Source of the DNA: Scilla litardierei
Taxonomy: Eukaryota > Streptophyta > Magnoliopsida > Asparagales > Asparagaceae
NCBI GenBank assembly: GCA_030789695.1
Contig: CM061142.1
Span: 570,763,281 to 570,827,280 of the forward strand
Length of the DNA stretch: 64,000 nt
Direction of reading: 5' to 3'
In this document: positions 53,400-64,000 of the stretch, one piece after another
Position numbering within the stretch: position 1 is the first letter of the stretch
How the letters are laid out: every line of letters begins with the position of its first letter
Position numbers and translations under genes: made by a program
The notes under the pieces: model-generated
Databases searched by the model: none
The model's input: the letters and a program-made list of their open reading frames with translations, nothing else
Told to the model about the DNA's origin: nothing

Positions 53400-54536
53400 A
53401 GTCAGGAAACTGTTGCGCCATAACGCTCACCAACTCCCAAGTGCTCTCGTGCTCTGGCAAGCACTTCCACCTCACCAATACTTATCGCTCCACAGCGCTT
53501 CTCCGGCGGACCCCCTTCAACTCCTCAGGCTCTAAATCAATTCCATATCTTTCGTCAATGTCTCTGGGAGTAATGGAGGTGTATGTTTGCCAATCACCTG
53601 ACATAGCTGGAAGACATGGAAAATAGGTTGGATGGCCGATCATGTGGGCAACCTCAATCTATATGCCACAGGGCCCACCTTGGCATCTACCTTATAAGGC
53701 CCAAAATATCTGGGGGATAGCTTCTCATTCCTTCTATTGGCCAAGGATTTTTGTCTATAAAGACACAATTTCAGATATACCATGTCTCATACGTCAAATT
53801 GCACGTCCCTGCGGTGCAAGTCCACCCTAGCCTTCATGATCTGCTGAGCTCTGATCAGATGGAACTTCAGCTCCTCCAAAACTCGATCCCTCTCAGTCAA
53901 GTACTGCTCCACCTCCGAAACTGGTGTTATCTCCTGACCATAATGCAACAAGTGTGGAGGGTCCCGACCATATAATCCTGAAAAGAGTCGTCTGAGCTGT
54001 TGTGTGATAAGAAGTGTTGTACCAATACTCTGCACATGCTATCCAACGGGTCCACTCCTTTGGGCTCTCTGAAATGAAGCACCGTAAGTAGGTCTCATAC
54101 TCCTATTAACGACCTCGGTCTGGCCGTCCATCTGAGGATGGTATGCCGTGCTCCGCCTCAATACCGTACCTTGCAGCCTAAAGAGGTCCTGCCAAAACCT
54201 GCTCAAAAATACCGTGTCCCTATCAGAGACAATGAACTTTGATAGCCCGTGCAAGCAAATGATCTCCCTCATAAACACCTCTGCTACTGATACTGTACCA
54301 TAAGGATGCTTAAGCGACATGAAATGTGCATACTTGCTGAGGCGGTCTACCACAACAAGTATCACCGTGAACCCTCCAGATTTAGGCAACCCATCAATAA
54401 AGTCCATGGACGGATCCTCCCAAACTCGCCCTGTCAGGAAAAGTGGCTGTAGCAAACCTCCCGAGGCCATGGCCATATACTTGTGACGTTGACAAATGTC
54501 ATACTCCGCAACCATCCTCGAGACATCCTTTTTCAT
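53400..54536 (-). pseudogene. E integrase and chromodomain end
   Basis: Frame 54536-54039 reads AEYDICQRHK, SMDFIDGLPKS (first Asp), FIVSDRDTVFLSRFW (second Asp) and STAYHPQMDGQTEVVNR (Glu). The next frame 54035-53787 gives LLHYGQEITPVSEVEQYL and HLIRAQQIMKARVD, and further down [17 protein letters not shown] and VLVRWKCLPEHESTWE, the chromodomain-type ending. At least two frameshifts. It would integrate cDNA, with the chromodomain influencing target choice. Confidence 0.88.
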
Positions 54537-56131
54537 CCCCTTCCAGTCACCTCTCTCGCCAATCTCATATAGGCCTTGAGAACCCCCAAATGGCCCCCCA
54601 CTGCACTGATATGAAAGTCCTGTAGAATAGCAGGAATGTGTGTGGATGACCTCGGTATCACCAAACGTCCATGATATAACAGTCTCCCATCCTGGAGAGC
54701 ATAGCCTGGGTGATCCTCTGATCCCTGCAATAGTGCTGCACGTATCTCCGCCAACTCCTGGTCCTCCTCAACCTCCCGTTGCAATGGCTCACAGTCATGT
54801 AGAACAAAAACAGACAAGGCAGCCAAGTGTACATCCTCACCCCGCTGTAATAGTGCGTCTGCAGCTCTGTTCTCTAGCCATGGACAGTATTGTATCTCAA
54901 ATCTGTACCACATAAGCTTCCGCAGCCATTTCTGATGTTCCTTGGCCACCATGCTGCTCCAGTAAGTACTTGAGACTCATCTGATTTGTGCGAACCAAGA
55001 AACTTCTCCCCAGCAAATAAGGCCTCCACTTCTGAATCGCAAGGACTATCGACATCGGCTCCCTCTCACATACAGACTTCAATCTGGACCTAGCTATCAA
55101 TACCTGACTGTAATATGCAATAGGTCGTTGCTCCAACATCAGCACAGCCACCAGTCCATGTCCTGATGCGTCTGCATCCACAATAAATGGACTGGAAAAA
55201 TCTGGTAACACCAGGACTAGTACGGTAGTCATGGCCTTTTCAATGCCTCGAATGCAAGCGTCGCCTCGTCACTCCAAATAAACTTGTCCTTCAGCAACTC
55301 TGTGAGTGACCACGTGATAGTCACATATCACTGTACGAATCTCCTGTAGTACCATGTCAGCCAAGGAACTCTCTCAACCCCCTGAGTGTGGTAGGGCGCG
55401 GCTAGTCCAGAATTGCCGCTATCTTTGATCTGTCAGCTGCTACCCCTTATGAGGACACCACATGCCCCAAGTACTCTACATGTGGCTAGCCAAATAAACA
55501 CTCTTCCTGTTTGCATAAAGTTGGTGGTATTGCAGCTCCTGAAAGACTACCTGCAAATGGTCCAAGTGCTCCTCCAAGGAACGACTGTAAACAAGGATAT
55601 CATCGAAAAACACCAGTACAAATCGTCTAAGGTAGGGGCTGAATACAATATTCATCAGGACCTGAAAAGTAGCAAGGGTGTTAGTCAAGCCAAAAGGCGT
55701 GACTAGGAACTCATTATGGCCTTCATGCGGCATGAAGACATCGACATCCTCCACTCGCATTCTAATCTGATGGTAGCCTGATTTAAGGTCAATCTTTGTA
55801 AAAATGGCTGAACCATGTAACTCATCCAGGAGCTCATCAATCACCGGTATTGGAAACTTATCAAGTACCGTCTCCTTATTTAATGCCATGTAGTCACACA
55901 GAAGCGCCAACTCCAATCCTTCTTTACTAGTAGCACAAGACTAGAAAAGGGGCTCACACTGGGCTGGCTAACACCAGCCCGCACCATCTCTGTCACCATC
56001 TTCTCTATCTCATCCTTCTGTGTCTGTGGGTAACGATAGGGCCTGACGCTGATAGGAGACACGACATCCCGTAGTACTATGACGTGCACGTGATCTCTAG
56101 GTGGAGGAAGACCCTGAAGTTCCTGAAACAC
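54537..56131 (-). pseudogene. E reverse transcriptase and RNase H
   Basis: [78 protein letters not shown] (active site), then RNase H FIVDADASGHGLVAVL and FLVRTNQMSLKYLLEQ. Split over frames 56131-55880, 55916-55476, 55232-54897 and 54952-54533. An in-frame change (GTPEGHYE-type block read as MPHEGHNE) and missing residues suggest long decay. Confidence 0.9.
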
Positions 56132-57950
56132 CTACTCAAACTGCTCCAGCAACTTTTGTACCTCTCCTGAAATAGGGTGCCCACTACCCGCCTCAGCGCC
56201 GTCATCTCCCACTAACTCGTGTAGCTCAACCAGAAAACCACCCCCGCACCCCGCCTGGATGGTCCTCGCTATGGTCTTTAGTGAGACCAAGGATCTGCAA
56301 AGACTGTGATCCCCTGTAGCATCGCTGCTCTCCCATCCTCCTGAAACTCCATCCTGAGCAGTTTCCAGTTCACCTTCATATCTCCTAGTATCTGCAGCCA
56401 CCTCATGCCAAAAATAACATTTGTACTCCCCAAGTCTAAGGGCAGGAAGTCTGCCAGCACCTGTACCCCCTGCAGTGTCAGAACCAACCCACGGCAAACA
56501 CCACGGCTGCTCTTCATCTTGCCCGTCCCCATCATCACACCAAAACTACATGAATCCACCAACTGGAGTCCATGTTGCTCCACCACTCTTCGGGAAATAA
56601 AATTGTGGGTGGCCCCCACTGTCGATAAGTACAGTCACCTCCTGGTCATGTATGTACCCTACCAACTGCATGGTATTGTTCGATGTGAACCCTACCACAG
56701 AGTTGAAGGAAACCTCCGCCACGTCCAGCTCAAGATGCTCCTCTGTAACCTCGATGGTCTCGTCCTCCACATCTAAGGCATCCCCCTCAGGCCCTAGCAA
56801 CACCTGAAGCTTGCGAACCGTGCACTTATGCCTTGGTGTAAATATCTCGTCGCAACAAAAGCACAACCCCTTCTGCCTCTTCTCACTCATCTCTGTGTCT
56901 ATCATCCTCCTGAACTGACCCCCCTGCTGGTGGTGCACTGCTCTTCTCTACAGTCTTCTCTTTATTCACCTGATCTGTCCATGTAGCCGCCTAGAGCCCC
57001 CCTGCTGCTGCTGGAGCTCCACGAGAAACCTGCCCACCCTAACTATTCCTAGCTCTCCGCTCCTCCATCTGGTAGTCCTCTATCATCTGCGTCATCTCCA
57101 TGACCTCCATCAGCCCATGAGACTTATATGGACGAGAATACGTAAGTGAATAATGGGATTCAGGCCCTTCATGAAAGTACCCTTCAGTGACTCATCAGAG
57201 ACCCCTCGCACTCGCCCTGAGAGCGTCTCAAACCTCTCTTTGTACTACCTAACAAACACATATGCGAACAGCTGCTCTTCAAGGTTCCCCATGTGAGATT
57301 TCCAAACCCTCTCCAATATGCAATCATTGATCTCATCCCAAGAGCAAAATGGGCGCCGATGCTCCCTCCACTGATACCACCCCAGAGCCTTACCCTCCAG
57401 ACATACTACTGCCGCCTCCAACTTCTGTACCTCAGTCATACTGGATACAATAAAAAACCTCACCGTCCAATAAATCCATGCATGTGGATCCTCCCCCTCG
57501 AATATGGACATCTTCAACCCTCAAACTATGTTGTCCATCCCAAAGTGTCCCTGATCTGCTCTCCCTTCGTGGTGTCATGGCGGTTGAGATGGTAGGTGTT
57601 TCTGTGTCCCTTGAAGCCCCCCTTGGGCCTCCTCGTCCTACATAGTCATCCCAACCTTCGCCTCCCCTATAAGCTCCTCCGACCTTATATTCGTAGTATT
57701 CCCCACCTCCATTTCCTGAATAATATACATCACCTTGTGCATGTCCTGAATACCCGTGGAGCGGCTGAAATTGATCCTCGGGGTCGTGGCACGTCTGCGA
57801 GGGTCTGTGGGGTTGTTGTCGGCCCTGCGAAGACTCAGGAATCCCACGACAGCTGCCAGGGGGCCGCCAGGGGATGTCAAGCCTTCAGCAGGCCCTGACA
57901 GGGCTGCCGGAGGCCCGACGGCCCATCTGATATTACGAGCAAGGTCGAGC
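56132..57950 (-). pseudogene. E gag, zinc knuckle and protease
   Basis: Gag core MSIFEGEDPHAWIYWTVRFF, KLEAAVVCLEGKALGWYQW, WDEINDCILERV (57517-57245). Zinc-knuckle-like CFCCDEIFTPRHKC near 56865, then a protease region (VTVLIDSGG near 56630, where DSGA is expected; MGATHNFIS follows in another frame; DLGSTNVIFGMRWLQ). Upstream, 57950-57638 is a low-complexity part. Several frameshifts. Confidence 0.82.
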
Positions 57951-58471
57951 AACCCTGCTGGGGGCCAACAGGGTTCGGCCTGCCCTGTCGGCTACCAATC
58001 TGGGCAGGGCGGCTACCCCCGCCCCAGATCTGGACCGGTCGCCCCCATAGGTTTCTGGGGGTTCAACCAGCTTTCTCCATGGTTCCGTTAATGCACGGCG
58101 ACCTCCTCGTTAGCCCAAACTCCATCTTCATCCTTGAAATATTCTTCGGCATCGGAAAGCAAGCCATCCTCGCAGATCTCCATTTTTCCTTCTCCTTCTC
58201 TAAAGGTGATGCCTTTACGGTAGGATTAGGGTTTCCGCCGTCGTTTCCATCCTTCGACGTGAGGAACGTAAGTTGTTGGATGACATGAGCGAGGGCCTCG
58301 TCTTGTTAGTCTTGCTTAGTCGTGATCCTGTCATTGGAAGTCATCAACTTTGCTATCGGTTCGTCGTGCTCCATTAGGATTTTCTTTATGCCCTCAATCT
58401 CGCCATTGAATTTTTCCCACACCACGTCAAGATACGATATTTGGATCTCGTTGCCGCTGCCATGGATCGTA
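57951..58471 (-). pseudogene. E gag N-terminal region
   Basis: Starts with ATGGCAGCGGCAACGAGATC just after the primer site (MAAATRSKYR), then in a shifted frame VVWEKFNGEIEGIKKILMEHD, a coiled-coil-like segment usual at the start of gag. The following ~270 bases are unusually GC-rich for this area. Confidence 0.6.
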
Positions 58472-58486
58472 GAAGCTCTGATACCA
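58472..58486 (-). other. primer binding site of E
   Basis: Minus strand TGGTATCAGAGCTTC, three bases after the LTR end, matching initiator tRNA-Met. Confidence 0.88.
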
Positions 58487-58489
58487 AAA

Positions 58490-58833
58490 TGATAGATCTC
58501 GAAGAAAATCTGAAAGTTTATTGATAATAATAGAAAATAAAGAGATAAATTGGATATAATTTTAGGGGTAACCTCACTCCCAAGAAGACGGTTGTAGAGG
58601 ACGTCCGCACTCTTCCTTGGAAAATACCACAATAATCAAATCAAAACATTCCTAGGGCCGGCCGCACCCTTCCCCCACTAATACAATCCCACTATTTAGC
58701 AATTTACCGATATACCACTATAGCAAATAAAATAATACAAAATGGGCCAAAAGTTGCGAATATGCCCCTGAATCATGCGGTTGGGCCCGGTCTCCCATTG
58801 GTGTGCCGTCGACTGTAGGTGATGAGCCCATCA
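58490..58833 (-). repeat. 5' LTR of E
   Basis: 344 bp, minus-strand start TGATGGGC at 58833 and end CTATCA at 58490. Confidence 0.88.
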
Positions 58834-59156
58834 ATGTTTCTTTCAAGCAATTAAATGTCTGAAAAATCTTCATTATCCTTGAAAGCGGTCAAAAAAACTC
58901 GTTTGAAATGTCACTGTCAAGCATTTAAATGTTAAATGTCTGAAAAATCTTCGCTATCGTTGAAAGCGGTCGAAAAAACTCATTTGAAAAGATCGTTTAT
59001 AGACGAATATACGAGTGTTTGAAAAAATTTCTAAAGAAAAGTTTGGCTTCGAGTGTCGGCATCATTTTTAATGGTACACCTAATATTATTCAAAATAAAT
59101 TCTCTTATTAAAAATAATTTTTCCTTTGATATTTGAAAATGTCAATTTTTGAAACA
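58834..59156 (-). repeat. LTR K1, inner part
   Basis: The reverse complement matches K2 just upstream of the part matched by 52227-53025, which shows that E split a single LTR. It contains an 81-bp direct duplication (units starting 58853 and 58934, sharing AAATGTCTGAAAAATCTTC). No coding sequence. Confidence 0.7.
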
Positions 59157-60274
59157 TGATTCGTACGTTTTACTAAATAATTTGAAGTTGCCAAATCTGA
59201 ATGCATCAGTCATTAGGTGGCCCACTAAAATAGCTTTCGACACTCAGCTGAATTTTTTATGGAAAATTTTTCAAATCATGGTTACTTCACCTACAAACAT
59301 CATTTTCAAATGAAAATTTTCCACCGCCTTCAGACAAGCCGCTGATATCCTTCAACAAAAACCTTCAACAAAAACGAAGAATTTTTCAAGCATTTAATCG
59401 CTTGAATGTGATATTTTTCAATTCTGCTGCTATGAATAGAGCATTTTGTAGATAATTTTAGAAGACAGAAAGTTAGAGAAAATACCAAGTTACACCAAAT
59501 GTTTCAGGATCCCTATGGGCAAAATTTTCCGACCTAAAAAATTAAGTTATATTTATGCTATTCAAAATCAATTATTTTGAATAAGGCATCTTCTAGTATA
59601 AAATTTCAAAACAAGTTCTTCAAAAGCAAGTTCTTCCATGAGAAAAAGATGGTCTCAATATTTTCAGTAGACAAAAGTTCGACTTCAGGCCATATTATAG
59701 TTTCAAATTGATATACAACCACTAATTCGATCACATGCTCAATTACAAAGACTAGATCAACACATCGAACTTCATTGACTGAGAACTCTTAAACCTTTGC
59801 TCTTTAGATATTTATTTTATGCTGATTATTGATGCTTTTATAATTCATTTATTTTTTCCTTGGACATTATTTCAATGACTGGATCACAAAACGTAATTCA
59901 AGATGACTAATTGTGGGATACCAATCAATGTGATTGATTATGAGGTATCAATCAAGAGGCAGATATATTATAATAATAGATATCATAAGCGAGATTTACC
60001 ATGTTTGTATGCAGCGATAGGGTTGGCCACGTTTAGGGGTTGTACTCAAGCATCGTTATCATCACTAATTATAGTTTTGGAGACAAGGAATATGTATGTT
60101 GCTGAATGTGGGCAAATCTTCTTTATGATTGATCTTTAACTTCTGCAATTATATTTTTGCACTTATTATCTACTTATGATTTAAGAATGTGAATTATTTT
60201 TAAATACTTGTGAAATTTTGTAAATTGATCACAATACCAAATTCCCCAATCCATGGTATGATTGGATCCCAACA
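59157..60274 (+). repeat. LTR K2 (5' LTR)
   Basis: Plus-strand copia LTR ending GATCCCAACA. The start is placed at a TG next to a CA (59155-59158), the apparent centre of symmetry with K1. No TATA box that I trust. Confidence 0.65.
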
Positions 60275-60276
60275 AG

Positions 60277-60288
60277 TGGTATTAAGGC
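60277..60288 (+). other. degenerate primer site of K2
   Basis: TGGTATTAAGGC where TGGTATCAGAGC is standard, two bases after the LTR end. Confidence 0.65.
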
Positions 60289-61570
60289 TTATATTGTGAC
60301 ATATAGGACTAATGTAAATCTTAAATAGTGCTTTTTCTCATGGACTGGACCATGATTAGGCTTATTAAAAAGCTAAGATGAAAAATTACTTGTTATAGAC
60401 AGATTATAATCTGTCACTTGGGATATGATAGAAACCGAATACACTTATCATGTGATGATTGTTGATTAAATTATAATGCATAAGCCTCAAGATGATTGGG
60501 ATATAAATGATAAAAGATTGTCCTTTATATGCCAAAGCTATGAATGCTCTTATTTGCATACTAGATAAGACTAAATTTAACCGAATTTCTCATTGTTTAA
60601 CTACACGAGATCTAACACACATTGGAGGTGACTCACGAAGGTACATCTCAAGTCAAAGAATCACGATTAGCTATATTGAATAATGAATATGAGAGTTTAG
60701 TGATGATAAAGGAAGGTGTAAGAGAGATGTAAGCGAGATTTTGTGTTATTGTTTACCGCTCATGTCTCTTACTAGGTATATTCAGATTTAGAATTGGTTC
60801 ACAAGATCAAAAGAATACTACCAGAAACTTTGAAGCTAAAATCACATCAATCTAAGAGTCAAAAGACTTGAGTACAGCCAGTATAGAAGAGCTTGTTAAA
60901 AATCTCATCATCTATGAGATGGAACTGTCTACCAGAGAGAATAAAGATAGAGATGAGGAGCAGACAAAATCGCTTGCTTTGAAAATCAATCATGATGGTA
61001 ATAACGGTTCAAGCAACGGGATAGGATTACGTGTAAGATGTTTTAAAAATTTCTTAAACCTGAAAAGGGAAGACACGATCTTTTGAATAAGCGTAATTCT
61101 TCTATTCCTTAAATTTCCTAACTCTGACAATAAAATATATCGTAACAATTGCAGAAAACCTAGGCAGATAAAAATTGAATTACCCATTGTTGAAAAGAAA
61201 CTGGAAAAATAAAGAAATATAAAGCAAGTCCTTTAAAAAAAATAGAGAAGAAACTGGAAGAAAAATTAATTTGCTATATATAACCGCAAAACGGATGTGG
61301 GTATCAATCCAAATGGCCATTGTCAAAGAAAAAAGACAAAACAAAACAGGAGCACTTGCAACGACATGGGGTGAAGCTTATTCAGGTATGTGATGAATTG
61401 ACATGTCTATGTTTAATGACACTTCGATAAGAGAACTAATTCTAGTGATGAGGAGACATCTAATGATACAGAAAAATCAATTTATGAATATCTTCAAATT
61501 TTGTATCAATATTTACATGAAAAAAATGAAAATTTAGAATTTAAGATTAAAAGTTAAAGATAAAAAATTG
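60289..61570 (+). pseudogene. decayed SIRE-like gag of K2
   Basis: Readable in order: LEVTHEGTSQVKES (near 60623), LAILNNEYESLVMIKEGVREM, SIEELVKNLIIYEMELSTREN (frame 60868-61086), then a degenerate knuckle area (CRKPRQIKIELP where CxKxGHxKxECP is usual) and an acidic tail (SSDEETSNDTEKS). Frameshifts and stops throughout. No pol follows: LTR F begins at 61573. Confidence 0.75.
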
Positions 61571-61572
61571 GA

Positions 61573-61705
61573 TGTACTTTGATTAATAATATCCTATTGT
61601 GTGTTAGTGTATTTGGGTGTGTGTGTAAAGAAATGTAAGGGATAGTATATATATGAAGGGTTAACCATTATTTGTGGCTAATCACACTTTCCCCAAACTT
61701 CTACA
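61573..61705 (+). repeat. 5' LTR of F
   Basis: About 133 bp, TGTA ... TACA with the primer site directly after. The left edge is inferred from the TGTA/TACA termini. Short LTRs are typical of Ale/Retrofit copia. A TATATATA run lies at 61649-61656. Confidence 0.6.
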
Positions 61706-61718
61706 TGGTATCAGAGCC
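61706..61718 (+). other. primer binding site of F
   Basis: TGGTATCAGAGCC directly abutting the LTR end. Confidence 0.9.
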
Positions 61719-61820
61719 AAACACCCCTAAAACCCTAAAACCCTAAAATCTGCCCTAGCCCTCACGCCGCCACAGCCGCCGCTTGCCGCACAGCTTGCCG
61801 CGCCTCCGCCTACTGCTGCA

Positions 61821-61895
61821 GCGCGCGCCGCCGCCGCCGCCGCCTGCGCGCGCCGCCGCCGCCGCCGCCTGCGCGCGCCGCCGCCGCCGCCATCT
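61821..61895. repeat. 25-bp GCC-rich tandem repeat in F leader
   Basis: Two perfect copies and one near copy of a 25-base unit GCGCGCGCC(GCC)nT in the untranslated leader between primer site and gag; a fourth partial copy follows. Confidence 0.85.
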
Positions 61896-62156
61896 GCGCG
61901 CGCTGCTGCCCTGCTGTCGCTGCCGCAGCTGATTCTCTGTTGTCTCCTATTCCCTTGCACGTCCTCTTCTAGCCGCCACAAAGCCCTAAACTAGCTACAA
62001 AAGAGAATCCAAAAAAACCCTAACCCTAGATCTATGGTAGAGCCATGAAGAGGACTCCATAGATTTACGGTTAGGGTATGACCTAGAAGAGGAGAAGGAG
62101 AAGTAGATCTGCGGATCTAAGGAGGGAGAAAGGAGAGATCTGCGGATCTGAAAGAG

Positions 62157-62757
62157 ATGGGGGACAATCTTACTTCAGCGGACATGAAGGCCTTCATTGG
62201 AGAGATAACGAAGCTGCTTGCTTCGAAGGAGTTGGGATCCTCGAGTGGATCGATGCCTTCACGACCCGTACAGAAGCTGGAATTGATGCCCAATGATGTG
62301 AAACTGGAAGGGACGAAGAACTACCTCAGTTGGTCCAGGAGGGTGCTTCTCATTCTGAAGTCAAAGGGGTTGGAAGGCGTCGTTCTGGGTTCATGTAAGG
62401 AACCGGTGGATAAGACTGGGGATGATTGGAAAGTCTGGAGCACCACCAACTCACTGGTGGCTGCTTGGTTGATGACATCGATGGTTACACCCATCTCTGG
62501 GATGGTGGAGGCCATAGAGAGTGCTGCGGGGATATGGAGTATGGTGGAGAAAATGTACTCTGGAGCAGGGAATGTGATGCTCATGATGGAGGTTCAGGGC
62601 AAGGTCGACACCTTGAAACAGGGGGAGATGACTATTCTAGCCTAATCTGCGGAGTTGAAAAGGCTTTGGTCAGAGTTAGACCAATATGACCCTATTGATC
62701 TGCCTGATCCTAGGAGCGCTGCGATACACAGGAAGTGGGTGGAGCGTAGGCGTGTGA
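62157..62757 (+). pseudogene. F gag, N-terminal part
   Basis: ATG at 62157 (MGDNLTSADMKAF). The gag core NYLSWSRRVLLILKSKGLEG, WKVWSTTNSLVAAWLMTSM and IWSMVEKMYSGAGN is clear. A single TAA at 62643 stops it; the same frame goes on AELKRLWSELDQYDPIDLP and RKWVERRRV, and near 62755 one base is missing, so coding moves to the next frame. Two simple lesions, so a young pseudogene. Confidence 0.88.
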
Positions 62758-64000
62758 CACTTTCTGAGGAACCTGAATGGAGACTTTGAGGTCAGGAGGG
62801 CGAGTATGTGTCACTTACCCTCCATCCCATCTCTGGAGGAGGCCATAGCTGCAATGGCACAGGAGGAGACCAGACTGAGAGTTATGAAGGATGAGGGTAC
62901 TCAGGTCACTCGGGCTGCACTGGCTGCACCAGTAGTGCCAGCAGTGAGCGAGGATCGAGAGTGCTACACATGTGGGGTGAAGGGGCACCTGAGCTTTAAC
63001 TGCCCACAGAAGGGCAGTGGACGAGGACGTGGCACAGGAGGCAGAGGAGGCGGTCGTTGGGGCCGTGGAGGCCGTGGAGGCCGTGGACGAGGTCGCGGCG
63101 GCCCACGGGCCAACTTTGCTACCGCTGATGGACGACAGGAGACAGTGATGATCGAGGCCACGCCAGCTGAGGCTTCAGATCTAGAGCAGCGGAGACAGTC
63201 CAGGTCTGCTACTGAGAGCTCGGAGAGTCATGCAGACCAGACTGGGGATATTGCCTCGCCATTCGGTAACTTTGCCCACTTCGCTCACACAGGATCAGGT
63301 AACCGATTAGCCCTTTCATGTAGAGATCATATAGAGTGGATTATTGACTCAGGTGCATCTAGTCATGTGTCAGGAGCATATAGACAGTTTTCCACATATA
63401 AACCACATACCATTCATGAAACTGTTCAGACAGCTGATGGCACATCCCAACCCATTAGAGGGATTGGTACTATTCAATGCACTCCCTCCATACGCCTCTC
63501 TTCAGTCCTTCACGTCCCATCATTTCCAGTCAACCTCTTATCTGTTGGCTCAATTGTTGATGATCTCGACTGTAGCATTACTTTTGACTCTACTCATTGT
63601 GTGTTGCAGGAAAGGAAGACTGGGAGGAGGCTTGGGACTGGCGTCAGGCGTGATAGACTGTGGTATCTTGACAGAGCTAGTAGGGATGCTGCGCTGGCTG
63701 TCGTTGGTGGAGAGAAGGAAAGGGATGTACTTTTGTTACATTGTCAGTTGGGACACTTGCCTTTTGATATTTTGAGTAAAATGTATCCCGATGTTTTGAA
63801 TAAAGTGAATGAAATGAATTTGAAATGTGATGCATGTGAATTTGGGAAACACACTGGGACATCATATCCTAGTGTGGGGATGAGGAGTGTAGAGAGATTT
63901 CATCTTATTCACTCAGATGTTTGGGGGCCCTGCCCAGTGACTTCAGTAAGTGGGTTCAGGTGGTTTATCACCTTCATAGATTGTCATTCTCGGATGACAT
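62758..64000 (+). CDS. F gag end, protease, integrase start (cut by window)
   Basis: Open to the window end. Order: HFLRNLNGDFEVRRASM (gag), CCHC knuckle CYTCGVKGHLSFNC at 62962, an RGG-rich RNA-binding stretch (GRGRGTGGRGGGRWGRGG), protease with active site WIIDSGASSHVSG at 63337, pre-integrase finger (LLLHCQLGHLPFDIL ... CDACEFGKH) and the start of integrase (HLIHSDVWGPCPVTSVSGFR, with the first catalytic Asp). Apart from the frame change before it, it looks intact. Ale/Retrofit-type copia. Confidence 0.9.

Larger units (their letters stand above)
53026..58833 (-). mobile_element. Reina-like Ty3/gypsy chromovirus E
   Basis: Short LTRs (58490-58833, and 53026-53360 with its outer ~10 bases altered), primer site 58486-58472, gag-pol in element order on the minus strand, purine tract, total 5.8 kb. 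Size, short LTR and C-terminal chromodomain fit Reina. The right flank ATGTT is only partly matched on the left (ATG), consistent with a small terminal deletion. It is inserted in LTR K1. Many frameshifts; inactive. Confidence 0.85.

Overview
The window is nuclear DNA from a flowering plant, almost entirely nested LTR retrotransposons. Evidence: Ty1/copia and Ty3/gypsy polyproteins, tRNA primer sites of plant type (TGGTATCAGAGC; TGGCGCCRTTGCCGGGGA), GT-AG introns, and one fragment of an ordinary spliced plant gene. There is no bacterial, organellar, rRNA or tRNA gene. A 500-base N gap lies at 1287-1786. I name the elements by letter so that entries can refer to each other.

Left part (1-22.5 kb). 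A decayed minus-strand copia reverse transcriptase (1-1286), the gap, then a decayed plus-strand copia interior ending in a long LTR (J, from 3321). Next is H, a minus-strand Athila/Tat-like gypsy element read from its 5' LTR (22517-20777) leftwards: a leader ORF, RT, RNase H, integrase, then a third ORF near 7119. H is interrupted by L (13877-20119, a complete short-interior element with two ~2 kb LTRs, a gag-like ORF and a 5-bp target duplication AGTAG) and by I (9251-11325, an LTR plus primer site flanked by a 113-bp target duplication).

Middle part (22.5-50.9 kb). An old copia element D carries a five-deep nest. Solo LTR A (TSD AGTTG) sits in the D reverse transcriptase active-site region; copia element B (SIRE-like, TSD ATGAT) sits in A; gypsy chromovirus C (Tekay-like) sits in B between gag and protease; solo LTR G (TSD ACAGG) sits in the 3' end of C pol. 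C has two candidate spliceosomal introns in its gag-pol, and B carries a third ORF after pol.

Right part (50.9-64 kb). The last two exons of a host gene on the minus strand (51308-51837); a head-to-head inverted pair of copia LTRs (K1/K2, 52227-60274) split by Reina-like chromovirus E (53026-58833, minus strand); the decayed gag of K2; then F, an Ale/Retrofit-like copia that runs off the end.

The pattern I consider most worth following is that nearly every LTR family here, across both superfamilies, carries its own array of short inverted repeats just upstream of the TATA box: ACTCGGCCGAGT in H, GACCGACTAG/CTAGTCGGTC in both B (copia) and C (gypsy), ACAGTCGACTGT in A, ACTCGACCGAGYAG in I, CCGTTGGAT/ATCCAACGG in L, TTTGCATttGATGCAAA in J. 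In the two elements with a third ORF (H and B) the same motif is repeated a second time, internally, directly upstream of that ORF, and the two third ORFs appear to share a domain although one element is gypsy and the other copia. This looks like an element-encoded factor with its own promoter and its own cis-repeats, reminiscent of (not homologous to, as far as I can see) VANC proteins of VANDAL transposons, which bind clustered motifs in their own element.
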